Of a DNA stretch of 5,544 nucleotides, positions 1 to 4,760 are shown piece after piece. Position numbers and translations under genes: made by a program. Each line of letters starts with the position of its first letter. The first letter of the stretch is position 1. This stretch comes from Peptococcaceae bacterium BRH_c23. Its GTDB lineage: Bacteria; Bacillota_B; Desulfitobacteriia; Desulfitobacteriales; Desulfitobacteriaceae. Below the pieces are notes generated by a model. It ran no database searches. It had not been told where the DNA came from and saw nothing but the letters and a program-made list of their open reading frames with translations. Location of the stretch: the NCBI GenBank assembly GCA_000961805.1, contig LADV01000335.1:1-5544 (forward strand). Direction: 5' to 3'.

Positions 1-124
1 CTAGCAGATCTTTATTTTTTTCGTCTCCAAAGATTAGCTTGAACACGAAGTCTACTTTTGGTGACATTAGAAATCTATCGTCAGTTGGTGTTTGTTTGGT
101 TTTACTCTTCTTGCTCCCAGCCAT
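1..124 (-). CDS. Rpn/PD-(D/E)XK family nuclease-transposase, N-terminal fragment (runs off left edge)
   Basis: Only the first 41 codons are inside the window. Reading the minus strand from the ATG at 124 gives a polar, lysine-rich leader (MAGSKKSKTKQTPTDDRF) followed by LMSPKVDFVFKLIFGDEKN. The segment 'sPKvDfvFKliFGde.N' is the hallmark N-terminal motif of the Rpn (recombination-promoting nuclease) / 'PD-(D/E)XK nuclease family transposase' group, known as DNA endonucleases related to the YhgA-like transposase family. The catalytic core lies further in and cannot be examined. A purine-rich stretch with GAGG lies about 11 nt upstream of the start, a rather long spacing. The family call rests on one motif but that motif is characteristic; whether the gene is intact is unknown. 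Confidence 0.72.
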   Translation of the reverse strand, partial: MAGSKKSKTKQTPTDDRFLMSPKVDFVFKLIFGDEKNKDLL

Positions 125-397
125 ATTAACTTCATCCTCTCTCCTCTCTCCAGTTATATAGATATCATTTTAGCAAATCCACCGTAGTTTCACACACTCA
201 CCAGCAGACAACCCTTATTATTATCAAAACTAAACCTAACTGCACTATGGCTCCATTATACAACAACGCACATATTAGTTCCATAAAAAGGAATGGTTTG
301 TGCTAGACATTTCTTATTTTTTTATATGTCTCAGTTACCAAGAGGTTCAGAGTTTTGACGAATGTAACTCAACAATATTAAGTAACATAGTCGCCCC

Positions 398-691
398 CTA
401 AAGGGATTCGACAAATTGCGGGAAGTGCGGGAAGTACCAGTCCCCGACCGAGCGGGAACCGCGAGGCGAGCATTTCGTGGTGTTTTTATTTTCTGGCAGC
501 AGAACCACTTCTGCGAATGTATTATCTTCAGCCTCTTGCTGATCCAGAATTCTAAACTTTTTAATCCAGTAATGGTAAGAGGTATTCTTCAGTCCGTTTT
601 GCAGGCACCACTTCTTTACACTCAGTCCGCTCTGGCGGCATTCTTCGATGCGGACTCGCCAACTTTGTTCCAGGGCTAAATTTCTAGTCAT
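398..691 (-). pseudogene. tnpA: IS66-family accessory protein TnpA, 3' end replaced by repeat sequence
   Basis: The protein begins MTRNLALEQSWRVRIEECRQ and continues with SGLSVKKWCLQNGL (residues 21-34) and YHYWIKKFR (40-48). This 'SGlsv..wC.en....yyYW.kkfR' pattern is the helix-turn-helix region of IS66 TnpA, a small DNA-binding protein of about 100-120 residues normally followed by tnpB and tnpC. I chose the ATG at 691 because AGGAGG sits 6 nt upstream (698-703); a GTG at 715 would give a longer form without a good ribosome binding site. After about residue 74 the reading frame runs through the G+C-rich dispersed repeat at 401-470, so the last 23 or so residues are not IS66-derived. No tnpB or tnpC follows at lower coordinates. 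The gene is therefore a remnant, probably unable to support transposition. Confidence 0.75.
401..470 (+). repeat. Dispersed G+C-rich repeat, copy A
   Basis: Contains the 39-nt core 407-445, which starts TTCGACAAATT, has GCGGGAAGT twice in tandem, and ends ACCAGTCCCC. The core is identical over its whole length to copy C (4650-4688), and the preceding AAGG(G/A)AT is also shared. The part after the core, ACCGAGC...GAGGCGAG (447-470), recurs in element D at 4539-4560 and includes a small hairpin, GCGG-GAA-CCGC (452-462). The copy abuts and truncates the IS66 fragment. It has no coding role I can see. Confidence 0.75.
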
Positions 692-778
692 AAAAAACCT
701 CCTGTCTCTATTCACTCTTTTTTACAGAGTAACAAAGATAGGAGATTTTTACGCTACGCTATTTAGTCCACCGCTTAC
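471..778 (-). mobile_element. Truncated IS66-family insertion sequence (left end plus most of tnpA)
   Basis: Read on the minus strand, the element starts at 778 with GTAAGCGG, matching the usual GTAAGCG-type tip of IS66 terminal repeats, and continues through about 85 bp of untranslated leader to tnpA. The other end is missing: at about 470 the IS66 sequence stops abruptly at the G+C-rich repeat and the DNA beyond shows no tnpB, tnpC or second terminal repeat. The outer end lies 3 nt past the stop codon of the zinc-finger gene at 782-1033. IS66 elements normally make an 8-bp target duplication, which cannot be tested here because the partner end is gone. Confidence 0.68.
745..778 (-). repeat. 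IS66 terminal inverted repeat (single surviving end)
   Basis: Minus strand from 778 reads GTAAGCGGTGGACTAAATAG and then GCGTAGCG followed by an A-run. The GTAAGCG tip is typical of IS66 family ends. The exact inner limit of the repeat is an estimate because the matching second end is absent. Confidence 0.6.
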
Positions 779-781
779 GCG

Positions 782-1033
782 TTAGTTACTATTATAGTTT
801 ACTTCAGAGAGATTGTTTTCATAGGCCTGTTTTAATATATGAGTAAGTTTGATTCCTGAATCATAACCTATGGAACCACAAGATATACAAAAGTAGTGTG
901 GAACATTATGAATCAGGATAGTGCGTGACCCAATCTTTTGCTTAACAGTCCCAACCTTATATTCTGCCATTCCACCACATTGACAATGAACAAAATCCAT
1001 AGACATAATGGGTACTTTCTCCTTCAACATCAT
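782..1033 (-). CDS. YgiT/MqsA-type zinc-finger protein, probable antitoxin
   Basis: This 83-residue protein carries C17-x-C19-G-G near its N-terminus and C49-x-x-C52-G after the stretch HNVPHYFCISCG, giving a four-cysteine zinc site of the YgiT type (first pair CxC rather than the more usual CxxC). The tail SGIKLTHILKQAYENN is helical and matches the 'i...l..ay.n' ending of such proteins. The family includes the zinc-binding N-terminal domain of the antitoxin MqsA; this protein lacks the MqsA C-terminal helix-turn-helix, so it would be a short, zinc-only version. It lies 37 nt downstream of the larger minus-strand gene 1071-1637, the toxin-then-antitoxin order seen in mqsRA. AAGAAGGTGAT lies upstream of the ATG at 1033; a second ATG follows directly, so the start is uncertain by a codon. 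Role as antitoxin is inferred from family and context. Confidence 0.72.
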   Translation of the reverse strand: MMLKEKVPIMSMDFVHCQCGGMAEYKVGTVKQKIGSRTILIHNVPHYFCISCGSIGYDSGIKLTHILKQAYENNLSEVNYNSN

Positions 1034-1070
1034 CTTCCATCACCTTCTTCTCTCAAGTGTGTTTTCCCAA

Positions 1071-1637
1071 TCACAAAATTGTTATAACTCTAATTTCATT
1101 ATCGGTTAAAACAGCTAAAACTAAACGTCCATCTGCATTATCATCTTTCTTCCCTTGAATAACCAGCGCAATGTGGGGATATAGATATTTTATACTATCA
1201 GTATTTAAAGGATGGTCGTGATCTACATTAAGCCGTACTCCATGAACTCGTCTTACTGTTAAAACACAATTTTTAACTTCTTCTTCATTACTCCAACCTC
1301 TTTTGTCTGGGTAGCTTTCGAATGACTCTAAAACCAATCTTTCAATAACATGATCCGAAAAAATTATAGTTGGTTCATTCTCAATAACACTAGCTAATTG
1401 CCTACTTAGTTCAAGAAGCCTCGTATTACTAAGACTTATAGGTATTCCCATCGCTATACCATTACCTGATTCTCTGTTAAGTATATCACTATCTTGGCTT
1501 AAATTCACTTTCAACTTCAGTAGATTTATCTCTTTACTAGTTAATTTAACTACAATTTCCTGTGATTTTTTCCATCTATATTCTGTTCCCTCAGCAGAAA
1601 CAAAAACTTCATATTTATCCGTCAAGGAATTACTCAT
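1071..1637 (-). CDS. Two-part protein with DUF4258/RelE-like C-terminus, candidate toxin partner of the YgiT protein
   Basis: With the ATG at 1637 the product is 188 residues; a start at 1712 would add 25 residues, but that ATG has no ribosome binding site and lies only 7 nt from a TATAAT box, whereas AGGA sits 6 nt before 1637. Residues 1-90 (containing YEVFVSAEGTEYRWKK) are not recognised. Residues 90-188 begin TIIFSDHVIERLVLESF and end LVLAVLTDNEIRVITIL; an N-terminal 'i.fs.Hv.eR' with H96 and R100 and a terminal beta-hairpin ending in 'viTil' resemble DUF4258 and related RelE/BrnT-like small toxins. Such proteins are often encoded next to YgiT-type zinc-finger genes, as here. The N-terminal extension is unusual for these normally about 90-residue proteins. 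Family assignment is tentative and toxicity is inference. Confidence 0.55.
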   Translation of the reverse strand: MSNSLTDKYEVFVSAEGTEYRWKKSQEIVVKLTSKEINLLKLKVNLSQDSDILNRESGNGIAMGIPISLSNTRLLELSRQLASVIENEPTIIFSDHVIERLVLESFESYPDKRGWSNEEEVKNCVLTVRRVHGVRLNVDHDHPLNTDSIKYLYPHIALVIQGKKDDNADGRLVLAVLTDNEIRVITIL

Positions 1638-1719
1638 ATGGAGTCCTATCTCCCTTATACAAGATTCTATAATTCCTATTCGGCAAAAAGGGAAAGTACC
1701 CTGCTTCTGCATAGAAAAT

Positions 1720-1725
1720 ATTATA
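1720..1725 (-). promoter_or_regulatory. -10 box for the 1071-1637 / 782-1033 unit
   Basis: The minus strand reads TATAAT here, about 83 nt before the preferred start at 1637. No good -35 box is visible at 16-18 nt; that position falls inside the CGTTACGTTAAG end of repeat copy B. Transcription starting near 1713 would leave the ATG at 1712 with essentially no leader, supporting the internal start. Confidence 0.4.
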
Positions 1726-1740
1726 TAGTCCTATAACACG

Positions 1741-1809
1741 CGTTACGTTAAGGAACATGTTCGACAAATTCCGGGAAGTACCAGTCCCCTTGGGCTTCGC
1801 TTGGGCTTC
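1741..1809 (+). repeat. Dispersed G+C-rich repeat, copy B (short form)
   Basis: The 30-nt core 1760-1789 starts TTCGACAAATT and ends GGGAAGTACCAGTCCCC. It differs from copies A and C by having one instead of two copies of the 9-mer GCGGGAAGT (as CCGGGAAGT). It is preceded by CGTTACGTTAAG (1741-1752), found again at 4373-4384, and followed by a short imperfect tandem TTGGGCTTCGC-TTGGGCTTC. It fills the gap between the stop codon of the XRE gene and the promoter of the toxin-like gene. All three cores point the same way. Confidence 0.72.
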
Positions 1810-1815
1810 AAAAGT

Positions 1816-2145
1816 CTATAGTTTTTCATCAACTAACCAGGTTATAAAATGATCAACCAATTCCTGCTTTTTCTCATCACACAGCTTGATTTTTTGATTA
1901 ATTCGAGAAAGCAGGCTGTCATTCGTGTGTCTGAAAATACCCAGCAGGAGGTAATCCGGCGTGATGTTTAGGGCCTCACATAGTTTAAGCAATGTTTCAA
2001 TGCTGGGAATAGAATGATTGTTTTCTATATTGGAAATGTGGTTGTTGCTAAGTCCCGTGGCTTCTGCGACGTCATCCTGGGTCAGGTTCAACACCTTGCG
2101 CCTTTTCGCAATCCGTTCACCTAATTCTTTGTAATCAATCTTCAA
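1816..2145 (-). CDS. XRE-family helix-turn-helix repressor
   Basis: A 109-residue cytoplasmic DNA-binding protein. Residues 8-68 form a classic Cro/C1-type HTH domain: LGERIAKRRKVLNLTQDDVA, then EATGLSNNHISNIENNHSIP (recognition helix about 33-41) and LLKLCEALNITPDYLLLG. Residues 75-109 are a short charged helical tail that may dimerise. The start is a TTG at 2145 preceded by GGGTGAT, complementary to the 16S tail, about 6 nt upstream. The gene is divergent from the receiver gene at 2298, and the shared intergenic region contains an inverted repeat (2174-2192) that is a natural operator candidate, suggesting that it controls itself and perhaps its neighbour. It is not obviously linked to the toxin-like gene downstream, from which repeat copy B separates it. 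Confidence 0.88.
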   Translation of the reverse strand: MKIDYKELGERIAKRRKVLNLTQDDVAEATGLSNNHISNIENNHSIPSIETLLKLCEALNITPDYLLLGIFRHTNDSLLSRINQKIKLCDEKKQELVDHFITWLVDEKL

Positions 2146-2173
2146 ATCTTATCACCCTATTTAACTTTATCAA

Positions 2174-2192
2174 TTATGAATATTATTCTTAA
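2174..2192. promoter_or_regulatory. Inverted repeat, candidate operator of the XRE repressor
   Basis: TTAtGAATA-T-TATTCtTAA: 8 of 9 positions in each arm pair around a central T. It lies 29 nt upstream of the XRE start codon and about 105 nt upstream of the receiver start, where autoregulatory sites of XRE repressors often lie. In such AT-rich DNA a chance palindrome is possible. Confidence 0.4.
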
Positions 2193-2216
2193 CAAAGTAT
2201 AAGGGTATTTATACAC

Positions 2217-2245
2217 TTGTATTTGTATATTTAGGGATATATAAT
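2217..2245 (+). promoter_or_regulatory. Candidate promoter of the receiver gene
   Basis: A perfect TATAAT (2240-2245) lies 53 nt before the TTG start at 2298. The -35 hexamer at 17 bp spacing is TTGTAT, matching only the first three consensus bases, so the promoter may be weak or activator dependent. A second TATAAA at 2270-2275 is too close to the ribosome binding site to serve this gene well. Confidence 0.4.
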
Positions 2246-2297
2246 GGTTTTAATACCTTTTTAGTTGTATATAAAATAGGCTTTGGAGGGAGATGTT

Positions 2298-2684
2298 TTG
2301 TTTACTATCGGCATTTGCGATGACAGACCCTTGTGTCGTCATTTATTGGAGGCATTCATTCATTTATATGAAGAAGAAAAGGAGTATTTATTTGATATTT
2401 ACCAATTTTGCAGTGGTGAAGAGCTTCTCGAAGAACTTAATAAGCATGGGATGATTCTTGACCTTCTTTTTCTTGATAATAGTATGAAAAAGCTGACTGG
2501 TCTCGAAACCGCCAAACAAATACGGCAATCCGATTCCATGTCAACATGCAGCATTGTGTTTGTGACATCTGCAGATGATTACCATCAATTTATTCAGGTC
2601 CAGCCTTTACAAGTAGTATGCAAGCCCGGTACCCAGGAGCATATTGCTGCTATATTAGACAAGGTTCTGTCCACAAAGTCGTAA
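2298..2684 (+). CDS. Stand-alone response-regulator receiver domain (AgrA/LytTR type), no output domain
   Basis: The 128-residue product is a single receiver domain. Visible active-site residues are the acidic pair D8-D9 in TIGICDDRP, phospho-acceptor D60 in LLFLDNSM, T90 in IVFVTSADDY and K109 followed by P110 in VVCKPG. The spacing and the FVTSADDYHQFIQVQPLQ stretch resemble receivers of the AgrA/LytR class, which normally continue into a LytTR DNA-binding domain of about 100 residues; here a stop codon follows the receiver. It could act as a phosphate sink, a protein-interaction regulator, or be a truncated relic. I placed the start at the TTG at 2298 because GGAGGG (2285-2290) is 7 nt upstream; the TTG at 2283 lies inside that signal. 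No histidine kinase is in the window. The proline usual after the Asp loop (M-P) is K here. Confidence 0.82.
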   Translation: MFTIGICDDRPLCRHLLEAFIHLYEEEKEYLFDIYQFCSGEELLEELNKHGMILDLLFLDNSMKKLTGLETAKQIRQSDSMSTCSIVFVTSADDYHQFIQVQPLQVVCKPGTQEHIAAILDKVLSTKS

Positions 2685-3193
2685 TAGTAAGCTTCACTTT
2701 CTTTAAATCATGGATATAACCACGGATGATCTGTATGATCAAGCTGAAGGATAAGTAATGCTTTTAGAAGTGTAATAATCGATGAGGCACCAGATTCCCA
2801 ATTTTGGAGGGTGATTTGATAGGGTTGTACCCCAAGCCTGCACCATCCGAAGCCCGTCTACGTATACTGTAATTAAAGCTATTAAAGCTATTCTCGGCGC
2901 ACAGCCAGCAGGCTGATGCAGCTTTTTGAAGAATATGGAGATCAACTGTTTACTTCCGGCGATGACGTCAGCAGGTCAAATTCGTCGGCGCCGACGAATT
3001 TGACCTACTGCCAGGCTCTTCTCCTTCCGGGGATTCAGGAAGATGAGCGGGAGAGATTTTCCATCTTTAATTGTCACTGGACGAACAGAGATTTCCTCTA
3101 GTTTTTGTGATGACAGTGATGTTTTTCTATATCCTTGGTCTTTTGGAGCAACGTTCATGTTCTCGGGTTTGACAGTCCGTAGGCACAAGAAGC
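2685..3193. other. Stretch without a supportable gene
   Basis: Several short open frames exist on both strands but none has a ribosome binding site, recognisable family or convincing length. A 33-codon plus-strand frame at 2815-2913 (FDRVVPQACTIRSPSTYTVI...) and an overlapping minus-strand frame at 2739-2945 might be fragments of something older; I do not recognise either. A minus-strand frame from 3158 (MNVAPKDQGYRKTSLSSQKL...) ends inside the palindrome at 2976. No LytTR domain or AgrD-like peptide follows the receiver gene. The notable content is the palindrome at 2969-3010. Confidence 0.5.
2969..3010. repeat. Long palindrome with perfect 17-bp arms and no loop
   Basis: Bases 2973-2989 (AGGTCAAATTCGTCGGC) are followed immediately by their exact reverse complement at 2990-3006. 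Beyond one mismatched pair (2972/3007) three more pairs match, giving arms of 21 with one mismatch. There is no T-tract on either side, so it does not look like an ordinary terminator. It could be a cruciform-forming site, a dimer-binding site, or the fused ends of a lost element. Confidence 0.85.
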
Positions 3194-3226
3194 GCCTCAA
3201 AACCTTGTGGCCCAAGGACTTGAGGC
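3194..3226. repeat. Strong stem-loop beyond the IS1634 transposase stop codon
   Basis: GCCTCAA-aa-CCTTG-tggcc-CAAGG-ac-TTGAGGC: a 7-bp outer stem and 5-bp inner stem separated by a symmetric 2x2 internal loop, with a 5-nt loop. It lies 25 nt past the stop codon of the transposase pseudogene (minus strand). No T-run follows on either strand, so termination is not obvious; it may belong to the subterminal region of the IS or block read-through into it. Confidence 0.65.
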
Positions 3227-3250
3227 ACCTGTGGATAACTTGCCGTGTGT

Positions 3251-4323
3251 CTACGTTTTTGCTCCCTTCTGAAGGGAAATATCCAGTATTTTTGCGGGTT
3301 CTGGGATTTCAAGCAAGAAAAGAATCCTCTTTTGAGCCTCGGTTATCTCGGTTCTTTGAATGACTTTTCCGTCCGTTGATTCGTATACGATGAGATGCAT
3401 ATCTTCCAGTTCTGAGCGCAATTGGGGCCAACACAATAGCACATGAGCTCGAATGCGTTCTTCTTTGCGATGGTAGACTGGCCTTAGTTCCAACGTGGTT
3501 TTTAGGGTCCGAAACGCCCGCTCAACTTCAAGCAGTTGCTTGTAGCCCAAGGCAATATTTTCAACGGTAAGAGTGTCATCCGATGTACGAATGAGATATT
3601 TCCCATCTAGATGCTCCATTTCTTTAACAACTTGGTTATTTATTTTCAGATTACCTTTTGAGTCCATTTTAAGATACTTCTTATATGTAATGTGACTGTT
3701 TAGACGACAATGGGCTTTGGTATGCACCGTTCCATCAAGTTCCTTAAGTTTTGCAAGCTCCTCTTTGAGATTATCCAGAAGCTTTTCTCGCTTGGCAGCA
3801 TCCCGTCGGCCTCTATTGGATTTCGGACGAGCACATAACGAACACCTGCTTCACCATTACCAATGATCACTTCTTTAACATCAAGGTTGTCGCGGACAGT
3901 TCGGAATCGTCCAGGATGAGATAGTGCTTTTTCGACGATCGGCTTACCAGCCGTCATCCGTTCTCCAACAATATAGTGACCTCCAGCTTGCTGAAGAACG
4001 CGTAGGTTTTCTTCTGATGAAAAACCACGGTCCGCTACAGTAACCACTCGTCCAAGCTTCCAACCGATTAAGTCTCTCTTAACCTCTGGAATCACGGTCA
4101 TATCCGAGGTATTCCCTGGCCAGGACCAGCATCGTATGGGAATACCATCTCGTGTCACAGCTAAACCAATCACAATTTGGGGAAGGTCGGGACGGCTGTC
4201 CTTGGAATGCCCCCGCAGAAAAAGCGGAGCGTTCATAACAAATGATGTTCGACTACAAGGGATCGAAAATATAGAAATAGTAATATTAAATGATTTTGTT
4301 GAGTAGTCGAGGGAAGATAACAT
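3251..4323 (-). pseudogene. IS1634-family (IS4-like DDE) transposase, N-truncated and frameshifted
   Basis: The minus strand encodes, in two frames, a DDE transposase core. The first part (4323-3700) contains GHSKDSRPDLPQIVIGLAVT, IRCWSWPGNTSDMTVI and VVTVADRGFSSEENLRVLQQ, the last carrying the second catalytic Asp. The second part (to 3251) contains LLEVERAFRTLKTTLELRP with the catalytic Glu and VYHRKEERIRAHV. The frames can be joined by one base near 3801-3810, where the first frame reads EADG and the second resumes at DAAKREKLLDN. Family members are around 550 residues; roughly the first 200 are missing, and the 'DTTS' block with the first Asp is garbled (SRTSFVMN, with a GAT out of frame at 4262-4264). 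VLLCWPQLRSELE suggests a further small in-frame deletion near 3430. The ATG at 4323 lies in a terminator stem and is not a real start. Non-functional. Confidence 0.83.
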
Positions 4324-4336
4324 CTTCCCCTTTTTT
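4311..4336 (+). terminator. Rho-independent terminator-like hairpin (plus strand)
   Basis: GGGAAGAT-AAC-ATCTTCCC forms an 8-bp stem with a 3-nt loop and is followed by C and six T residues (4331-4336). No plus-strand gene precedes it in this window, so it is either a relic, or blocks plus-strand transcripts that run antisense through the transposase pseudogene. It covers the apparent ATG of the pseudogene. Confidence 0.6.
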
Positions 4337-4372
4337 GTGATTAGCTAAATCCCTTCCGAATCCGATCATGCC

Positions 4373-4560
4373 CGTTACGTTAAGTAAGGGCCCTCGTTCA
4401 GGGCAGTTTCATGATTGTTCCGAGGTATTGCCGAATTTTTCAGGAAAACAAAGGTTCCAGGACCCTTTCCTGAACGGGGCCCACCGGGAACCGTTCCAGC
4501 GAGTAGACCCAGAAACGTGTCGCACCAACCAGTCCCCTACCGAGCCCGGAGTGAGGCGAG
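4373..4560. repeat. Repeat element D: structured non-coding unit related to copies A-C
   Basis: Starts with CGTTACGTTAAG, shared with copy B, and ends with CCAGTCCCC-t-ACCGAGC...GAGGCGAG (4529-4560), shared with copy A (437-470) apart from a different middle. In between lies the long inverted repeat 4388-4482 and a nested GTTCcAGG...CCTGAAC stem. The open frames crossing it are in the wrong context and unrelated to any known protein. The limits are estimated from the shared ends. Confidence 0.6.
4388..4482. repeat. Inverted repeat pair enclosing 66 nt
   Basis: GGGCCCtCGTTCAGG (4388-4402) is matched by CCTGAACGGGGCCC (4469-4482), 14 paired bases with one bulged T. The enclosed segment could fold separately through GGCA...TGCC and CCAGG...CCT pairings. 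It resembles the body of a small structured repeat (REP or MITE-like) rather than a gene. Confidence 0.7.
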
Positions 4561-4596
4561 TATAGTTTTCACAAGCTAAACAATAAGTTGATAAGT

Positions 4597-4611
4597 CGGT
4601 GTCAGGCACCG
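4597..4611. repeat. GGTGTCAGGCACC-type hairpin
   Basis: CGGTG-TCAGG-CACCG, a 5-bp stem with a 5-nt loop. The GTGTCAGGCAC motif is a common repeated palindrome in clostridial-type genomes, often near REP-associated (Y1-type) transposase elements. The link to such an element here is inferred only from the motif. Confidence 0.5.
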
Positions 4612-4642
4612 GTAGCCTTAGCCTCACCGGTTGCCTTAGCCT
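4607..4642 (+). repeat. 18-bp tandem direct repeat, two units
   Basis: CACCGGTAGCCTTAGCCT (4607-4624) is followed directly by CACCGGTTGCCTTAGCCT (4625-4642); 17 of 18 bases agree. The first unit overlaps the right arm of the hairpin at 4597-4611. Probably a local slippage duplication. Confidence 0.85.
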
Positions 4643-4643
4643 T

Positions 4644-4688
4644 AAGGAATTCGACAAATTGCGGGAAGTGCGGGAAGTACCAGTCCCC
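4644..4688 (+). repeat. Dispersed G+C-rich repeat, copy C (long form)
   Basis: The 39-nt core 4650-4688 is identical to copy A at 407-445, including the tandem GCGGGAAGT pair, and is preceded by AAGGAA. Downstream it diverges from A but, like copy B, continues CCCCTTGGG. It lies between the 18-bp tandem repeat and the IS200/IS605-like end. Confidence 0.78.
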
Positions 4689-4695
4689 TTGGGGA

Positions 4696-4737
4696 GGAAA
4701 AGACGACCCCCGAAGACGAACTTCGAAGGCCTTTTCC
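4696..4737. repeat. Nested stem-loop downstream of repeat copy C
   Basis: Outer stem GGAAAAG (4696-4702) with CTTTTCC (4731-4737) and inner stem CGAAG (4711-4715) with CTTCG (4721-4725) around the loop ACGAA. Function unknown; it may be the 3' part of the repeat unit or part of the structured upstream region of the IS end that follows. Confidence 0.5.
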
Positions 4738-4760
4738 GACCCGAGCAGTTCCCTTAGCAG

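Noticed and set aside
125..397. Possible regulatory RNA or gene in the gap
   Set aside because: Only weak pairings such as AGACAT with ATGTCT around a 15-nt T-rich loop; no coding frame, promoter pair or known motif could be supported.
416..679. Plus-strand open frame of 87 codons
   Set aside because: It is the antisense of the IS66 tnpA remnant and begins in the dispersed repeat; no ribosome binding site or recognisable motif.
1638..1712. 25-residue N-terminal extension of the toxin-like protein
   Set aside because: The ATG at 1712 has no ribosome binding site and sits 7 nt after a TATAAT, whereas the ATG at 1637 has AGGA at good spacing.
2685..2920. AgrD-like autoinducer peptide or LytTR domain after the AgrA-type receiver
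   Set aside because: No small frame has the amphipathic leader, central Cys and acidic tail of AgrD with a ribosome binding site, and no LytTR-like sequence could be read in any frame.
2969..3010. Palindrome as a rho-independent terminator
   Set aside because: No T-run on either side and no loop; the flanking strands read TGCCAGG and TGACGTC.
3043..3363. Plus-strand open frame of 106 codons and a minus-strand partner at 3127-3312
   Set aside because: They cross the stem-loop at 3194-3226 and run into the C-terminal end of the IS1634 pseudogene in other frames; no family similarity.
401..4688. CRISPR array from the repeated 39-nt core
   Set aside because: The copies are 1.3 and 2.9 kb apart with genes between, vary in length, and there are no regular spacers or cas genes.
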